Below are positions 1 through 8,210 of a stretch of 64,000 nt of DNA, in pieces (within the stretch, counting starts at the first letter, position 1; each line of letters starts with the position of its first letter). A model generated the notes under the pieces. The model ran no database searches and was not told the origin of the DNA. It saw only the letters and a list, made by a program, of their open reading frames with translations. Location of the stretch: the NCBI GenBank assembly GCA_017560095.1, contig JAFYOU010000036.1, positions 1-64,000 on the forward strand, given 5' to 3'. The position numbers and the translations under genes are program-made. The stretch is from Candidatus Gastranaerophilales bacterium. GTDB taxonomy: Bacteria > Cyanobacteriota > Vampirovibrionia > Gastranaerophilales > Gastranaerophilaceae.

Positions 1-139
1 CATCAAAAGGATTATAGCTTTCTTGTTGTAATTCTTGATTTACTTCTTGAGTATCAGAATCATTTTGCGCAGAGGCTGGTATGCATTGTTCTTCATAATT
101 ATTTAAAAAGATATATTCCCTATTGGAAATTCCTGCCAT
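1..139 (-). CDS. Partial hypothetical protein (N-terminal 46 residues)
   Basis: The gene starts at an ATG at 139 and runs off the left edge, so only the first 46 codons are visible. AAGGTG lies just upstream of the ATG and can serve as a ribosome-binding site. The visible product starts MAGISNREYIFLNN and continues as a polar, Gln/Glu/Asn-rich stretch with one Cys (residue 19). There is no signal peptide or membrane segment. I do not recognise the family. It is divergent from the glycosyltransferase at 321, with 181 bases between them that hold no other gene. Confidence 0.6.
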   Translation of the reverse strand, partial: MAGISNREYIFLNNYEEQCIPASAQNDSDTQEVNQELQQESYNPFD

Positions 140-320
140 TATACACCTTGAACCAAATACTTGTCTAACATGTTTACGGCATTATATGTGTTTATCTTTA
201 TTTAATCCTGGGCTTTTTTACAAAAGTTTACAAAATTCAGCAAACCACACCCTAATGCAAAAGGGTTAATTTAGCTTTTTAATATTTTTAATCTTTTAAT
301 AGTATGTTAATATTTCAACT

Positions 321-1559
321 ATGAAAGGTAACGTTTGGCCAGGAGAATATTTTCACAATCCCAATAACAACAAACCAATTGAACAAATTTGGGATGATAT
401 TGATGCATATACTTTTGAATCTCAATTTGAACAACCTGATAGAATTGAAAAAATAGATTTTGTTATTCCTTTCATTCCTTTAAATTATAAAGGAAAAATC
501 CTAAAAGGATGTTTTTATTCTCAAGCGGTTGATGTAATTATTGAAAAATTTCCGCAATTAAAAGAAATCTTTTTTCCTATAGCTAATTCTATGTTTTCAA
601 GTTATCCGCAATCAGAATATGCTGATGCTTATTTTACTTGCTATAAAAATGAAGCAAGAGAAAAACATTATAAAGAAAAATATCCAAACAAAAAAGATAT
701 AATAATGTTGCCTTTGCAAGATGCTGATTTTATGAACGAATATAAAATCGCTCCTGCTTTTAATGTTTTTAAAACTTTTGACATTTTTTGTGTTTCAACG
801 GCATATCCAGTTAAAAATATGCCAATGATAGCTAAAGCAATTAAAAAATATGAAGAAAAGTATGGCAAAATTCTTAAAATTAAATATGCAATCGGAAATA
901 GAGACCTAATAGTTAACGAAAACAAAACAATTGATATTTCAAAATTAAGATATGATGCGCAAGGCCAGCTAAAACAAGTTATGGAAACTTTAGGAGATTA
1001 TACAAAATATATCGAATTTTTCCCATTTATTGACTACAAAGATTTACCTAAATATTACACAGGTGCAAAATGTTCAATTTTGGCTTCGCTTTTAGAAGGT
1101 AAAAATCGTTTTATATCTGAAGCAATGAGCTGCAATACTCCAATAATTGTTTTTAAAGATTTTAATAAATATTCACGTGGCGATTATCCAATATTTTTTG
1201 AAAACAGCGGAGAATACGCTCCTGAATACACACCAGAATCTTTAGCGGACACAATTCACAAAGTAATAAACAATCCGCAAAATTATGAACCAAGAAAAAA
1301 TTATTTAACATACAACGGAAGAAAAAACTTTGTAAATACAATTATTGATTCAATCCCATATTATAGTGAAAACATTCCAAATTACAAAAAAGGAAGAATT
1401 ACAGATAATATTTGGGTTGACCTTGCTATGCAGAACAATTACCAACTAAGCACTTATGACTTTATTTATGGCAAAAATACAGCAATTCAACATGTTAGAG
1501 GCATGAAAGCAATTGAATCTTTAGTTAAATTTTTCTATTCAAGATTTAAAATAAAATAA
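321..1559 (+). CDS. Glycosyltransferase, GT-B fold (GT4-like)
   Basis: This is a 412-residue soluble protein, probably transferring a sugar from a nucleotide donor during cell-surface glycan assembly. The C-terminal half carries the GT-B signature: a DLPKYY helix, an ALF-like 'SILASLLEG' strand, and the E-x7-E pattern around residues 258-266 (EGKNRFISEAM) that contacts the donor, followed by a 'TPII' strand. The N-terminal half is the expected acceptor domain with a 'FDIFCVSTAYPVKN' linker strand. The length is usual for the family. The gene stands alone, with no other cell-wall genes nearby to indicate the acceptor. There is no strong Shine-Dalgarno; a TAATAT element lies seven bases before the ATG. 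GT-B glycosyltransferase is fairly sure; donor and acceptor are unknown. Confidence 0.75.
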   Translation: MKGNVWPGEYFHNPNNNKPIEQIWDDIDAYTFESQFEQPDRIEKIDFVIPFIPLNYKGKILKGCFYSQAVDVIIEKFPQLKEIFFPIANSMFSSYPQSEYADAYFTCYKNEAREKHYKEKYPNKKDIIMLPLQDADFMNEYKIAPAFNVFKTFDIFCVSTAYPVKNMPMIAKAIKKYEEKYGKILKIKYAIGNRDLIVNENKTIDISKLRYDAQGQLKQVMETLGDYTKYIEFFPFIDYKDLPKYYTGAKCSILASLLEGKNRFISEAMSCNTPIIVFKDFNKYSRGDYPIFFENSGEYAPEYTPESLADTIHKVINNPQNYEPRKNYLTYNGRKNFVNTIIDSIPYYSENIPNYKKGRITDNIWVDLAMQNNYQLSTYDFIYGKNTAIQHVRGMKAIESLVKFFYSRFKIK

Positions 1560-1560
1560 A

Positions 1561-1580
1561 AAGGCCCTATTAAGAGCCTT
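1561..1580 (-). terminator. Rho-independent terminator of the small-peptide genes
   Basis: An 8-bp stem with one mismatch (AAGGCCCT / AGAGCCTT, ATTA loop) is followed on the minus strand by a T-rich tract. It lies between the convergent glycosyltransferase and the minus-strand peptide genes, and acts best for the minus strand. Confidence 0.6.
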
Positions 1581-1622
1581 TAATTAAGTCTAGTAGCTTT
1601 CGCCTTTTTTTTATATCTTTTT

Positions 1623-1763
1623 CTATCCGTTAAATGCAGAAATTGCGGTAGGTATTTGAGTATTATTTGCAGCTGCAACATAATTTAGAGTCCAAACAAA
1701 CATTGCGCAAGAAATTAAAATTAATGCAGTCAACAAACAATTTGTTAATTTCATCTCAGTCAT
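1623..1763 (-). CDS. Small single-span membrane or exported peptide, 46 aa
   Basis: ATG at 1763 is preceded at good distance by AACGAGG, a plausible ribosome-binding site; TAG ends the gene at 1623. The product begins MTEMKLTN, followed by a hydrophobic segment of about 22 residues (LLTALILISCAMFVWTLNY) and a short tail ending AISAFNG. That is a signal anchor or a minimal signal peptide ending near VAAA. It lies 23 bases downstream of the serine-rich peptide gene and shares its terminator, so the two are probably co-transcribed. No family is recognised. An in-frame second ATG three codons in is an alternative start. Confidence 0.55.
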   Translation of the reverse strand: MTEMKLTNCLLTALILISCAMFVWTLNYVAAANNTQIPTAISAFNG

Positions 1764-1786
1764 CTTAAAACCTCGTTCTAATTTTA

Positions 1787-1945
1787 TTATGCAACAATGC
1801 TAAAACTTGATGAAGAAGAAGCAACAGAACCAGCTGTTTCGGTTGAATATAATGATGGAGCACTATAAGCAACTGAACCTGCTGTCTCAGATGGAGCAGA
1901 ATAAATTGGTGTGCTTGGTACTGATGAAATTGAACTTGTAAACAT
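1787..1945 (-). CDS. Serine-rich repeat peptide with ETAGSVA repeats, 52 aa
   Basis: AAAAGGAGAT lies six bases before the ATG at 1945, a strong ribosome-binding site, so translation is likely despite the size. The peptide starts MFTSSISSVPSTPIYSAPS and then holds two copies of a unit, SETAGSVAYSAPS and TETAGSVASSSSS, ending FSIVA. There is no signal peptide, and Lys, Arg, Cys and Trp are absent. A related peptide (ETSGVIAS, ETSGSIAFSSPSS) is encoded at 12967-13170. TATATAA and TTGTAT elements upstream may be its promoter. Function is unknown: a secreted or structural peptide, or a peptide precursor, are possible, but no maturation gene is nearby. Confidence 0.6.
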   Translation of the reverse strand: MFTSSISSVPSTPIYSAPSETAGSVAYSAPSLYSTETAGSVASSSSSFSIVA

Positions 1946-2054
1946 TTTATATCTCCTTTTGATAAATTATCGTGCCTTACATTTATATAAAAACGATATA
2001 CAAAATGAGATTTCAGTATATACTTTTTTTGTTACATTACTTAACAAAAGTGTC

Positions 2055-2879
2055 TTAATCAACGTCAAAGCATAACTCTTTAAATAAAGAATTAAAATCT
2101 AAATTAGTCATACCATCATTATTTTCAAGTTGCTTTAAAACTTTTTCATTAGCCTCATATTTTCTTCTAGCCGAACTTAATTTTTCTTTTTTGCTTGCAA
2201 TTAATTTAATTCCATCGATTATATTTAATTCTTCTTGAAGTCTTTGCCATTCTTTTAAAGCATCATCCATAGTTTTACCATTGCATCCCTTCAATATCTC
2301 CTCTCTTAAAGCCGCGTGCTCATCAATTTGTCTCTGTGCATTCTCCAAATATTCTTTGTTTCTTTCCAATTGAGCCTGCTTTTGTTCCAAGTCTTCTAAA
2401 TTTAATTTATACTTAACCGCAGGAACTTCTTTTAAGGTCGCAATCTCTGAGACTAAAGCGGTATTTGCATAATTAAAAACTTCTTTTGCATCACTTGCAG
2501 AAATTGCAAATTTTTTATAATCTCGTACCATGGTTGCTTTTTTAACAGCATCCAATAAATGTTGACAGTACAAATACCTCTCCCAACTTTTTAATTCATC
2601 TTCGCTAAATTCGCCTGAAGGTAAAATTTGAGCATTTGCACTTTGCAATCCCCTAATCTGTTTTTCAAGTTCATGATTCAAAGCGACATATTTAGCAACC
2701 ACTTGCTCATTTTTTTCGTATTCTAGTTTTTTTAAATTAAAAGCTTCTATTTGCCTAGCAACCTGCGCAAATTCATCAATTTTTGCAATAATTTTGTTTC
2801 TTCTTTCTAGAGATTCGTCGCCTTCTTTGGCAGCAAAAAAACAATAAACCTCATTATAATGCTCATACGCTTCAAGCAT
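2055..2879 (-). CDS. Coiled-coil protein of unknown function
   Basis: This 274-residue soluble protein is almost entirely alpha-helical, with long heptad-like Leu/Ala/Glu/Lys stretches at roughly residues 20-80, 140-200 and 210-260. It has no signal peptide, membrane segment or catalytic motif, and I do not recognise a family. It lies 69 bases downstream of the HNH endonuclease gene on the same strand and may form a unit with it and the helicase. A partner or scaffold role is possible but is inference from position only. No good Shine-Dalgarno precedes the ATG at 2879, so the start is less certain. Confidence 0.65.
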   Translation of the reverse strand: MLEAYEHYNEVYCFFAAKEGDESLERRNKIIAKIDEFAQVARQIEAFNLKKLEYEKNEQVVAKYVALNHELEKQIRGLQSANAQILPSGEFSEDELKSWERYLYCQHLLDAVKKATMVRDYKKFAISASDAKEVFNYANTALVSEIATLKEVPAVKYKLNLEDLEQKQAQLERNKEYLENAQRQIDEHAALREEILKGCNGKTMDDALKEWQRLQEELNIIDGIKLIASKKEKLSSARRKYEANEKVLKQLENNDGMTNLDFNSLFKELCFDVD

Positions 2880-2948
2880 AGCAATTTCTTATGACAACAT
2901 ATGTATAGTCCTACTTATATTTTGATTTTGTCTTGTTGCTGATTTAAT

Positions 2949-3857
2949 CTATTCTTTTCTATCTAACAGATTCCTTTGTTTTTTAGCAGAAATTCTTGTT
3001 TCCGGTTGCGCAAGTCTAATTTTACCATTAGATGCCTTTTCAATAGTTTCTATAACGTCTTTTATATAATCATCATATTTTTTATCAAGCTTTCCACTAT
3101 CAACATTATCTTGAATTGCTTGCAAATATTCTTGCAACCTCTGTTCAAATCCTTCAGGCAATTCTTTTATCCACTCATCAAAAGATTTTGGACCTCTTGT
3201 ATTATTACAATACGCACAATCACACAAATAATTAGAAAGTCTATTTTCACCTTTGTTGCTTCTGGGAAAAATATGTTCCACAGAAGCGACAGAATCATTT
3301 ATTAATCTTTTTGCTATATCTTGGGAATCTTTTGCTTTTTTATAATGTTTTACAAAAAATGAATTCACATCATTTTGTGAACTTGGCATTTTTTCGGCCA
3401 CTTTTCTTACTGATTCCTTATATTCATCCTCCACAGCACTTACTATTTCATTTATAAAAGCTTTTCTATAATAAGGCTCATCTGATATTCCCTTAATTCT
3501 TTTTTCATAATCGCTAATTACAGCACCAATTCGCTCTTGTTCCTCAAAAGGAATATTGCTACTTACAAATTCTCTTAATTCTCCTACTATTTCTAATTGT
3601 GCTTTTCTTAGGTTTTCAATACAAACATCATAATAGACTTCTGTAAGCTCATATAAATCTTTTGTAGGGTGCTCTTTTGCTAGCACTTTATATTGCTCTA
3701 CAACTAATTTTCTATGTGGCCTATAGGCACTACTTCTCTTGGTCCCAATACCAAAATTTTTCACATTATCAAGCTTATCTAATGCTACAATTAATGCTTT
3801 TCCTTTCTTGCTTGCAAGCATTTTAGAAAATTTTACAACATTTTCATCTTTTAACAT
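2949..3857 (-). CDS. HNH endonuclease (main reading frame; 5' end lost to an apparent frameshift)
   Basis: The 302-residue frame holds an HNH nuclease fold: VEHIFPRSNKGENRLSNY followed by DCAYCNNTRG around residues 190-230. This gives the metal/catalytic His of 'EHI', the central Asn, and a CxxC-type second half resembling HNH domains of McrA and Cas9 type. The first in-frame ATG is probably not the real start. The codons before it read VTTLSNLYCPACGEI in the same frame, a zinc-ribbon-like CxxC segment, and the missing N-terminus lies one frame away at 3899-4021. Restoring one T in the AAAATTTT run near 3905-3912 joins the frames (...APKIFQVTTLSN...). It follows the helicase gene by 20 bases. 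HNH nuclease is well supported; the target is unknown. Confidence 0.75.
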   Translation of the reverse strand: MLKDENVVKFSKMLASKKGKALIVALDKLDNVKNFGIGTKRSSAYRPHRKLVVEQYKVLAKEHPTKDLYELTEVYYDVCIENLRKAQLEIVGELREFVSSNIPFEEQERIGAVISDYEKRIKGISDEPYYRKAFINEIVSAVEDEYKESVRKVAEKMPSSQNDVNSFFVKHYKKAKDSQDIAKRLINDSVASVEHIFPRSNKGENRLSNYLCDCAYCNNTRGPKSFDEWIKELPEGFEQRLQEYLQAIQDNVDSGKLDKKYDDYIKDVIETIEKASNGKIRLAQPETRISAKKQRNLLDRKE

Positions 3858-3898
3858 TATTTCGCCACAAGCTGGACAATATAAATTCGAAAGAGTTG

Positions 3899-4021
3899 TT
3901 ACCTGAAAATTTTAGGCGCACATATATCACTTGCACAAAAAGAAATAGCATCTGTCTGTAAAGCAAAATTTTTAGTACCAGAAAACGTATAACCGTTTTG
4001 TACAGGTTTGCTGCGTAGCAT
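3899..4021 (-). pseudogene. N-terminal fragment of the HNH endonuclease gene, separated by a frameshift
   Basis: ATG at 4021, 20 bases after the helicase stop, opens a 40-codon frame containing TFSGTKNFALQ and DAISFCASDICAPKIF, then stops at a TAA (3899-3901). The downstream HNH frame continues without a gap in the neighbouring frame. The segment carries the same 'ISFCA' N-terminal motif as the protein at 10159, which argues that it is the true N-terminus. The break falls at a homopolymer-rich spot (AAAATTTT), so either a real one-base deletion or an assembly error would explain it. The ribosome-binding site is weak. Confidence 0.55.
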
Positions 4022-4040
4022 TTGTTTCTTGCTTTGTATA

Positions 4041-7000
4041 TTAATTAATTTTACCAGATTGATTTGCATAATTTGGATCGTTGTTAATTGGCTCTTTATT
4101 TAATAATTTAATTGCCTCATGTGCTGTTTCTTTTAAGTTTTCCCAATAAAATACATTTGAAAAATCCTCTTCATTTTTAAGAGCAAATTCGCATATTTCA
4201 ATGATTTGTTTTAAGGTTGAAATTGAACCAGCAATAATTTTATAAATATTACCTTCGGTTGATCTTCTTACATACTCCTTATTTGAATTTTTAAATTCAG
4301 AAAGGTCAACATCTAAATCCGTAGATATTTTTTCAAAATTATCAATAGAATCTTCAGGTTTTGCTTCATTATAACAAGCAAATAAATATGTAACCATGCC
4401 GGCAAACGTATCAGAATACACTACATCATCCGAATCAACGCCTTTATTCAAAAGTCTTTCTGCAATTGTATTATCAACGCTTTGAACTATTTGCCTTGCT
4501 TTTACAAAGTCATCTATAGAAATATCAACTTTTGCGTTATCAATTTTAGCTATATCGATTTTTTGAGCAATCAACTCTTTAAATTCACTCATATCTGGTT
4601 TTGGTGATGCGCCTTGCAAATGTCCAGCAATTTGAGCCAATTGCAATGCGCTAATGTTTTGTAGTTTTTCATTGCATACCAAAGATGATAATAAAAGAGG
4701 ATTTAAACTTTCTGATTTCGATAATATTTTACCTTTAGGAGTTAATACATAATTATTAGTTGCACAATCTTTAATCAAATAACCCATACCTAACAGTATT
4801 TGCGTATAATTTTCTAATTCTCTATAGAATTGTTCTCCAGTCTTATCCTTATCTTTTGCTGTATACACCCTGAATGAAGTATTAACAATATCCCATAATC
4901 CCCTAGTTTGATTTTCTTTATTTTTAGCATAATAGTTCAAAACCAACGATACAGGATCCGGTCTTGCTGAGGAAACTAAAGGCTCAGGTTCACTTTTCAT
5001 TAATACATAAGCAACCCTAAGATCCCCTGTTTTCAAACTTGTTTCTGATGTACTTGCATTATTAACAACTTCATCAGGAGTTAGGCCATATAAAACAACA
5101 TAGCCAACTTCATCAATTCCTCTTCTTCCTGCTCTGCCTGTCATTTGTTTAAATTCACTAGAAGTAACATAAGTTTCTTCAAGTTTTTTTGTTTTTGAAT
5201 CAAGTCTTTTATAATTCACACTAGACATTACAACCGTTTTTGCAGGCATGTTAATTCCAGCACCAAGAGTTGATGTTGCAAAAACTACTTTTATTAATTT
5301 TTTAGAAAATAATTCTTCAACAAGCTTTTTATATTGAGGCAATTTTCCGGCATGGTGAACCGCATAACCTCTTAAAAGCATTTCTTTTTGAACATCTGAA
5401 CCCAAATACACACCTTTTTCTTCGTATTTATTAAATATTTGTCTTATTTGTTCTTTTTCATTTTCGTTTAACAAATCAAGCGGTTCATTATTTATGCCGA
5501 AAGATTTACCTGTTCCGTCTTCTATTTCATCGTCTTTTTGAGATTGCAATAATCCTTCAGCTGCTTCTTCGCATTCTCTTTGAGATAATTTAAATATTAT
5601 TGCGGGCAACATATCTTTTTTATCTAATTTTCTAATAAATGATGCATAGTTTATTTGTTTAACACCTTTTTGAATATTTTGCACATTCTTAACGCCGGGG
5701 GTAGATAATAATTCTGGAATTAAATCTAGTTGTGTTTTGGTTAATTTTGGAAATTTTTCTCTTATTTTTTCCTTAAAGGCCTCAGTGTCACATTTTACAG
5801 GGCCAATAGTTTTTCTTAATTTGTTATATGCTATTTCGTAATCTTTATCAGAAACTGTTGTTTTAGAATTTTTATCTAATTCAAAAATTATGTTAAGTGC
5901 TCTTTTTTGTCTATCAGATAAACTTTTTACCCCATTTTTTGCAGCTAAATCAATTTGCTCTATATCTGCACCAGATAAATAATTAAACTTTTCTCTTAAT
6001 TTTTCACGATTTTCTTCATCTGAAAAATCTATAGTGATCCAATTCTTGCCAAATACTTCTTCTAATCTTAATTTAATTTCATCTTTATAGTTTTCATCTG
6101 CACTATATTGTTCAGCACCACCCATTTTATATTGCTCGTTTCTAGATTTTCTTTCAAAACCCTCTTGCCGCGCATTATAAATAATATTAATTATTGTTTG
6201 CGACATATCTGGAAGACTTTGAGAAATATCCACTTCACCAAGCATTATTGGATAAAATTTTTCTCCTTTAACACCATCTTCGGCATGCAAATAATATTTT
6301 AATGGAACTGGTCTTTTATCTGGAGACACACTAACTTTTACAGTTTCTCTTGAAGAAACAGAATCAATCCAAGAAGTGAACTCGTCAGAATTTCCAATTG
6401 TAGCAGATAGCGCAAGTATTTGAATACCCAAAAGTCCTGCATTAACAATTGAATTTTCCCAAACCATTCCACGGTCTTTATCCGTAATATTATGAACTTC
6501 ATCAAAAATAACAGTACCGTGCTTTTTTGCCTCAGAAACAGTCATTGTTTTTGCCTGATTATCGAAAATTTCGGTTGTCATAATAACTATAAGCGCATTA
6601 GGATTAATCTTTCTATCGCCAGTTAAAATTCCTACATTTTGCTCACCATAAATTTTGCAAAACTCATCATATTTATCATTAGCCAAAGCCTTAGTTGGAA
6701 CTGTATAAACAGATTTTTTACGTTCAGCTAAATTTTTAGTCATTATGAAATGCGCAACCGCAGTTTTACCTATACCTGTTGGAGCTTCAAAAACAACGTT
6801 TTTCCCGTCACTTAAATGTTTTGCACATTCTAATTGCTCTTTATCTGGTTGAAATTGAACTTGAGTGCCATCTTCTAGAGTTTTTTTAGGCAATTGGAAG
6901 AAATTATTTTCTACTCCATATTCAAAACTAACTTTTGGCGCAAATGATGAATGGCCAGTAAAATTAAGTCTTGAAGAATTAATGCAAAGAAAAGTTTGCC

Positions 7001-7082
7001 CTACCTTGTTTTTATTATTTTTATTTAATTTAGATTGTTTCTTAATTATATTAAAAGAAATATTTCTTATTGGTGTTATCAT
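4041..7082 (-). CDS. DEAD/DEAH-box helicase, Ski2-like
   Basis: This is a 1013-residue SF2 helicase, probably an ATP-dependent RNA (possibly DNA) unwinding enzyme in the cytoplasm. Motifs appear in order: Q-like region near residue 78, Walker A APTGIGKT (about 99-106), PTKALANDK (Ia), DEVH Walker B (about 193), SAT (motif III), then the second RecA domain with FATSTLGAGINMP (motif V) and QMTGRAGRRG (motif VI). The QMTGRAGRRG form, followed by a helical C-terminal region, is typical of the Ski2/Mtr4/Hel308 group. An insert of about 200 residues lies between the RecA domains. The N-terminus carries NISF and LNFTG motifs like other proteins here. It is the first gene of a likely helicase/HNH/coiled-coil unit. 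Confidence 0.85.
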   Translation of the reverse strand: MITPIRNISFNIIKKQSKLNKNNKNKVGQTFLCINSSRLNFTGHSSFAPKVSFEYGVENNFFQLPKKTLEDGTQVQFQPDKEQLECAKHLSDGKNVVFEAPTGIGKTAVAHFIMTKNLAERKKSVYTVPTKALANDKYDEFCKIYGEQNVGILTGDRKINPNALIVIMTTEIFDNQAKTMTVSEAKKHGTVIFDEVHNITDKDRGMVWENSIVNAGLLGIQILALSATIGNSDEFTSWIDSVSSRETVKVSVSPDKRPVPLKYYLHAEDGVKGEKFYPIMLGEVDISQSLPDMSQTIINIIYNARQEGFERKSRNEQYKMGGAEQYSADENYKDEIKLRLEEVFGKNWITIDFSDEENREKLREKFNYLSGADIEQIDLAAKNGVKSLSDRQKRALNIIFELDKNSKTTVSDKDYEIAYNKLRKTIGPVKCDTEAFKEKIREKFPKLTKTQLDLIPELLSTPGVKNVQNIQKGVKQINYASFIRKLDKKDMLPAIIFKLSQRECEEAAEGLLQSQKDDEIEDGTGKSFGINNEPLDLLNENEKEQIRQIFNKYEEKGVYLGSDVQKEMLLRGYAVHHAGKLPQYKKLVEELFSKKLIKVVFATSTLGAGINMPAKTVVMSSVNYKRLDSKTKKLEETYVTSSEFKQMTGRAGRRGIDEVGYVVLYGLTPDEVVNNASTSETSLKTGDLRVAYVLMKSEPEPLVSSARPDPVSLVLNYYAKNKENQTRGLWDIVNTSFRVYTAKDKDKTGEQFYRELENYTQILLGMGYLIKDCATNNYVLTPKGKILSKSESLNPLLLSSLVCNEKLQNISALQLAQIAGHLQGASPKPDMSEFKELIAQKIDIAKIDNAKVDISIDDFVKARQIVQSVDNTIAERLLNKGVDSDDVVYSDTFAGMVTYLFACYNEAKPEDSIDNFEKISTDLDVDLSEFKNSNKEYVRRSTEGNIYKIIAGSISTLKQIIEICEFALKNEEDFSNVFYWENLKETAHEAIKLLNKEPINNDPNYANQSGKIN

Positions 7083-7155
7083 TTAATGCCCCAGAATGTT
7101 TATATATACATAAGAAACGTCTAATAATTATTTTTTTCTTTTTGCTTCAAATTTC

Positions 7156-7854
7156 TTAACTTCCGCAAGTTAAGCCTGCACACAAGTTTATTCCTTGCCC
7201 AGTTATTCCTTTAGCATAATCAGTGATTAAATATTGGCAAAGTCTGGCAATTTCAATTGGCTCAACAAATCTTTTTTGAGGAGTTACATCTATTACTTCT
7301 TGTATATCTTCTTGATTAAGTGCATTTTGAACCAATGGAGTTTCAACCCAACCTGGATTTATTGTATTAACGGTTATATTATCTGTTGCAACTTCAAGCG
7401 CTAGTGCTTTTGTAAAACCACTGAAAGCAGATTTAGTTGCAGAGTATAAAGAAGCATTAGCTTCGCCGACAACTCCAGAAATTGAGCCAATATTAATAAT
7501 TCTACCCCATTTTTTCTTTTTCATTCCGGGGATTACCAAACTTGACAGAATATAAGCTGATTTAAAGTTTACATCCAATAAATATGAAATTTCATCTAAT
7601 TCCATTTTTTCAATTGGCCTATATATATATTGCCCAGCACAATTAATCAATACATCAATATCAGAATTAAAATACTCAATAGCTCTATTATAAAGCGCCT
7701 CAATTTCAAACATATCCACTAAATCACAAGCATAATAATTTACTTTATCAAGCTTTCTTCTTCCTGACATAAAAACATCATTACTTTTTGACAAAACTTG
7801 CGCAATTTTATCACCAATTCCAGATGTTGCACCCGTAATTAAAATATTTCTCAT
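7156..7854 (-). CDS. Short-chain dehydrogenase/reductase (3-oxoacyl-ACP reductase-like)
   Basis: This 232-residue NAD(P)H-dependent oxidoreductase has the classical SDR layout: TGATSGIG cofactor loop at residues 7-14, NCAG at 71-74, and a catalytic Ser124, Tyr137 and Lys141 (YSATK). The tail is short and ends CAGLTCGS. The family includes FabG and sugar or hydroxy-acyl reductases; the substrate cannot be read from sequence. The closing 'GITGQGINLCAGLT' resembles FabG's 'itGqvi.vdGG'. Its ATG overlaps the stop of the upstream 116-residue gene (TAATG), so the two are translationally coupled. With no fatty-acid genes adjacent, calling it fabG would be over-reach. Confidence 0.85.
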   Translation of the reverse strand: MRNILITGATSGIGDKIAQVLSKSNDVFMSGRRKLDKVNYYACDLVDMFEIEALYNRAIEYFNSDIDVLINCAGQYIYRPIEKMELDEISYLLDVNFKSAYILSSLVIPGMKKKKWGRIINIGSISGVVGEANASLYSATKSAFSGFTKALALEVATDNITVNTINPGWVETPLVQNALNQEDIQEVIDVTPQKRFVEPIEIARLCQYLITDYAKGITGQGINLCAGLTCGS

Positions 7855-8204
7855 TATGGCATATCTCCAACATCATCTAATTTAATAAAATGAGAATTTA
7901 AAATTTCTGCACTAAATTCCCGAACTATTTCATCTCTTTGCTCGGAATTTAAATCCCTTAAAGCTTCAATTGCCAAATGAACATTTGGATTCTTATCATA
8001 CCATCTTTTAAAATCTCTAGGATTATATATAGAAACTTCTGCAATTAATTTAGTATAATCCCTATCTATCATATTCGAAGCCTTCATTATAATATCTATG
8101 GCGATTTCACACTGAACCTCAGGCGCTAAATCTTGCATTAGGTTCATAAAAGCCTTCAAATACTCATCTTTTTCATACCATCTTTGGAAAAACTTTTTAG
8201 CCAT
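7854..8204 (-). CDS. Conserved hypothetical helical protein, 116 aa
   Basis: The chosen start gives MAKKFFQRWYEKDEYLKAF. A 15-codon longer frame exists, but a TGCTATAAT extended -10 lies exactly six bases before this ATG, suggesting a leaderless transcript that begins at it. The protein is soluble and helical, with two similar motifs, FQRWYEKDEYLKAFMNLM and FKRWYDKNPNVHLAIEAL, that look like an internal duplication of about 75 residues. Each is followed by a predicted helix with Ala/Glu/Ile spacing. No known function is recognised. It shares an operon with the SDR gene by a one-base stop/start overlap and diverges from the HU gene. Confidence 0.7.
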   Translation of the reverse strand: MAKKFFQRWYEKDEYLKAFMNLMQDLAPEVQCEIAIDIIMKASNMIDRDYTKLIAEVSIYNPRDFKRWYDKNPNVHLAIEALRDLNSEQRDEIVREFSAEILNSHFIKLDDVGDMP

Positions 8205-8210
8205 AGTACA

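Noticed and set aside
668..925. Minus-strand frame of 85 codons inside the glycosyltransferase gene
   Set aside because: It is antisense to a clear glycosyltransferase frame, has no ribosome-binding site and a low-complexity hydrophobic composition.
1787..1945. RiPP precursor peptide
   Set aside because: No modification enzyme, protease or exporter is in the window, and there is no recognised leader motif; kept as a peptide of unknown function.
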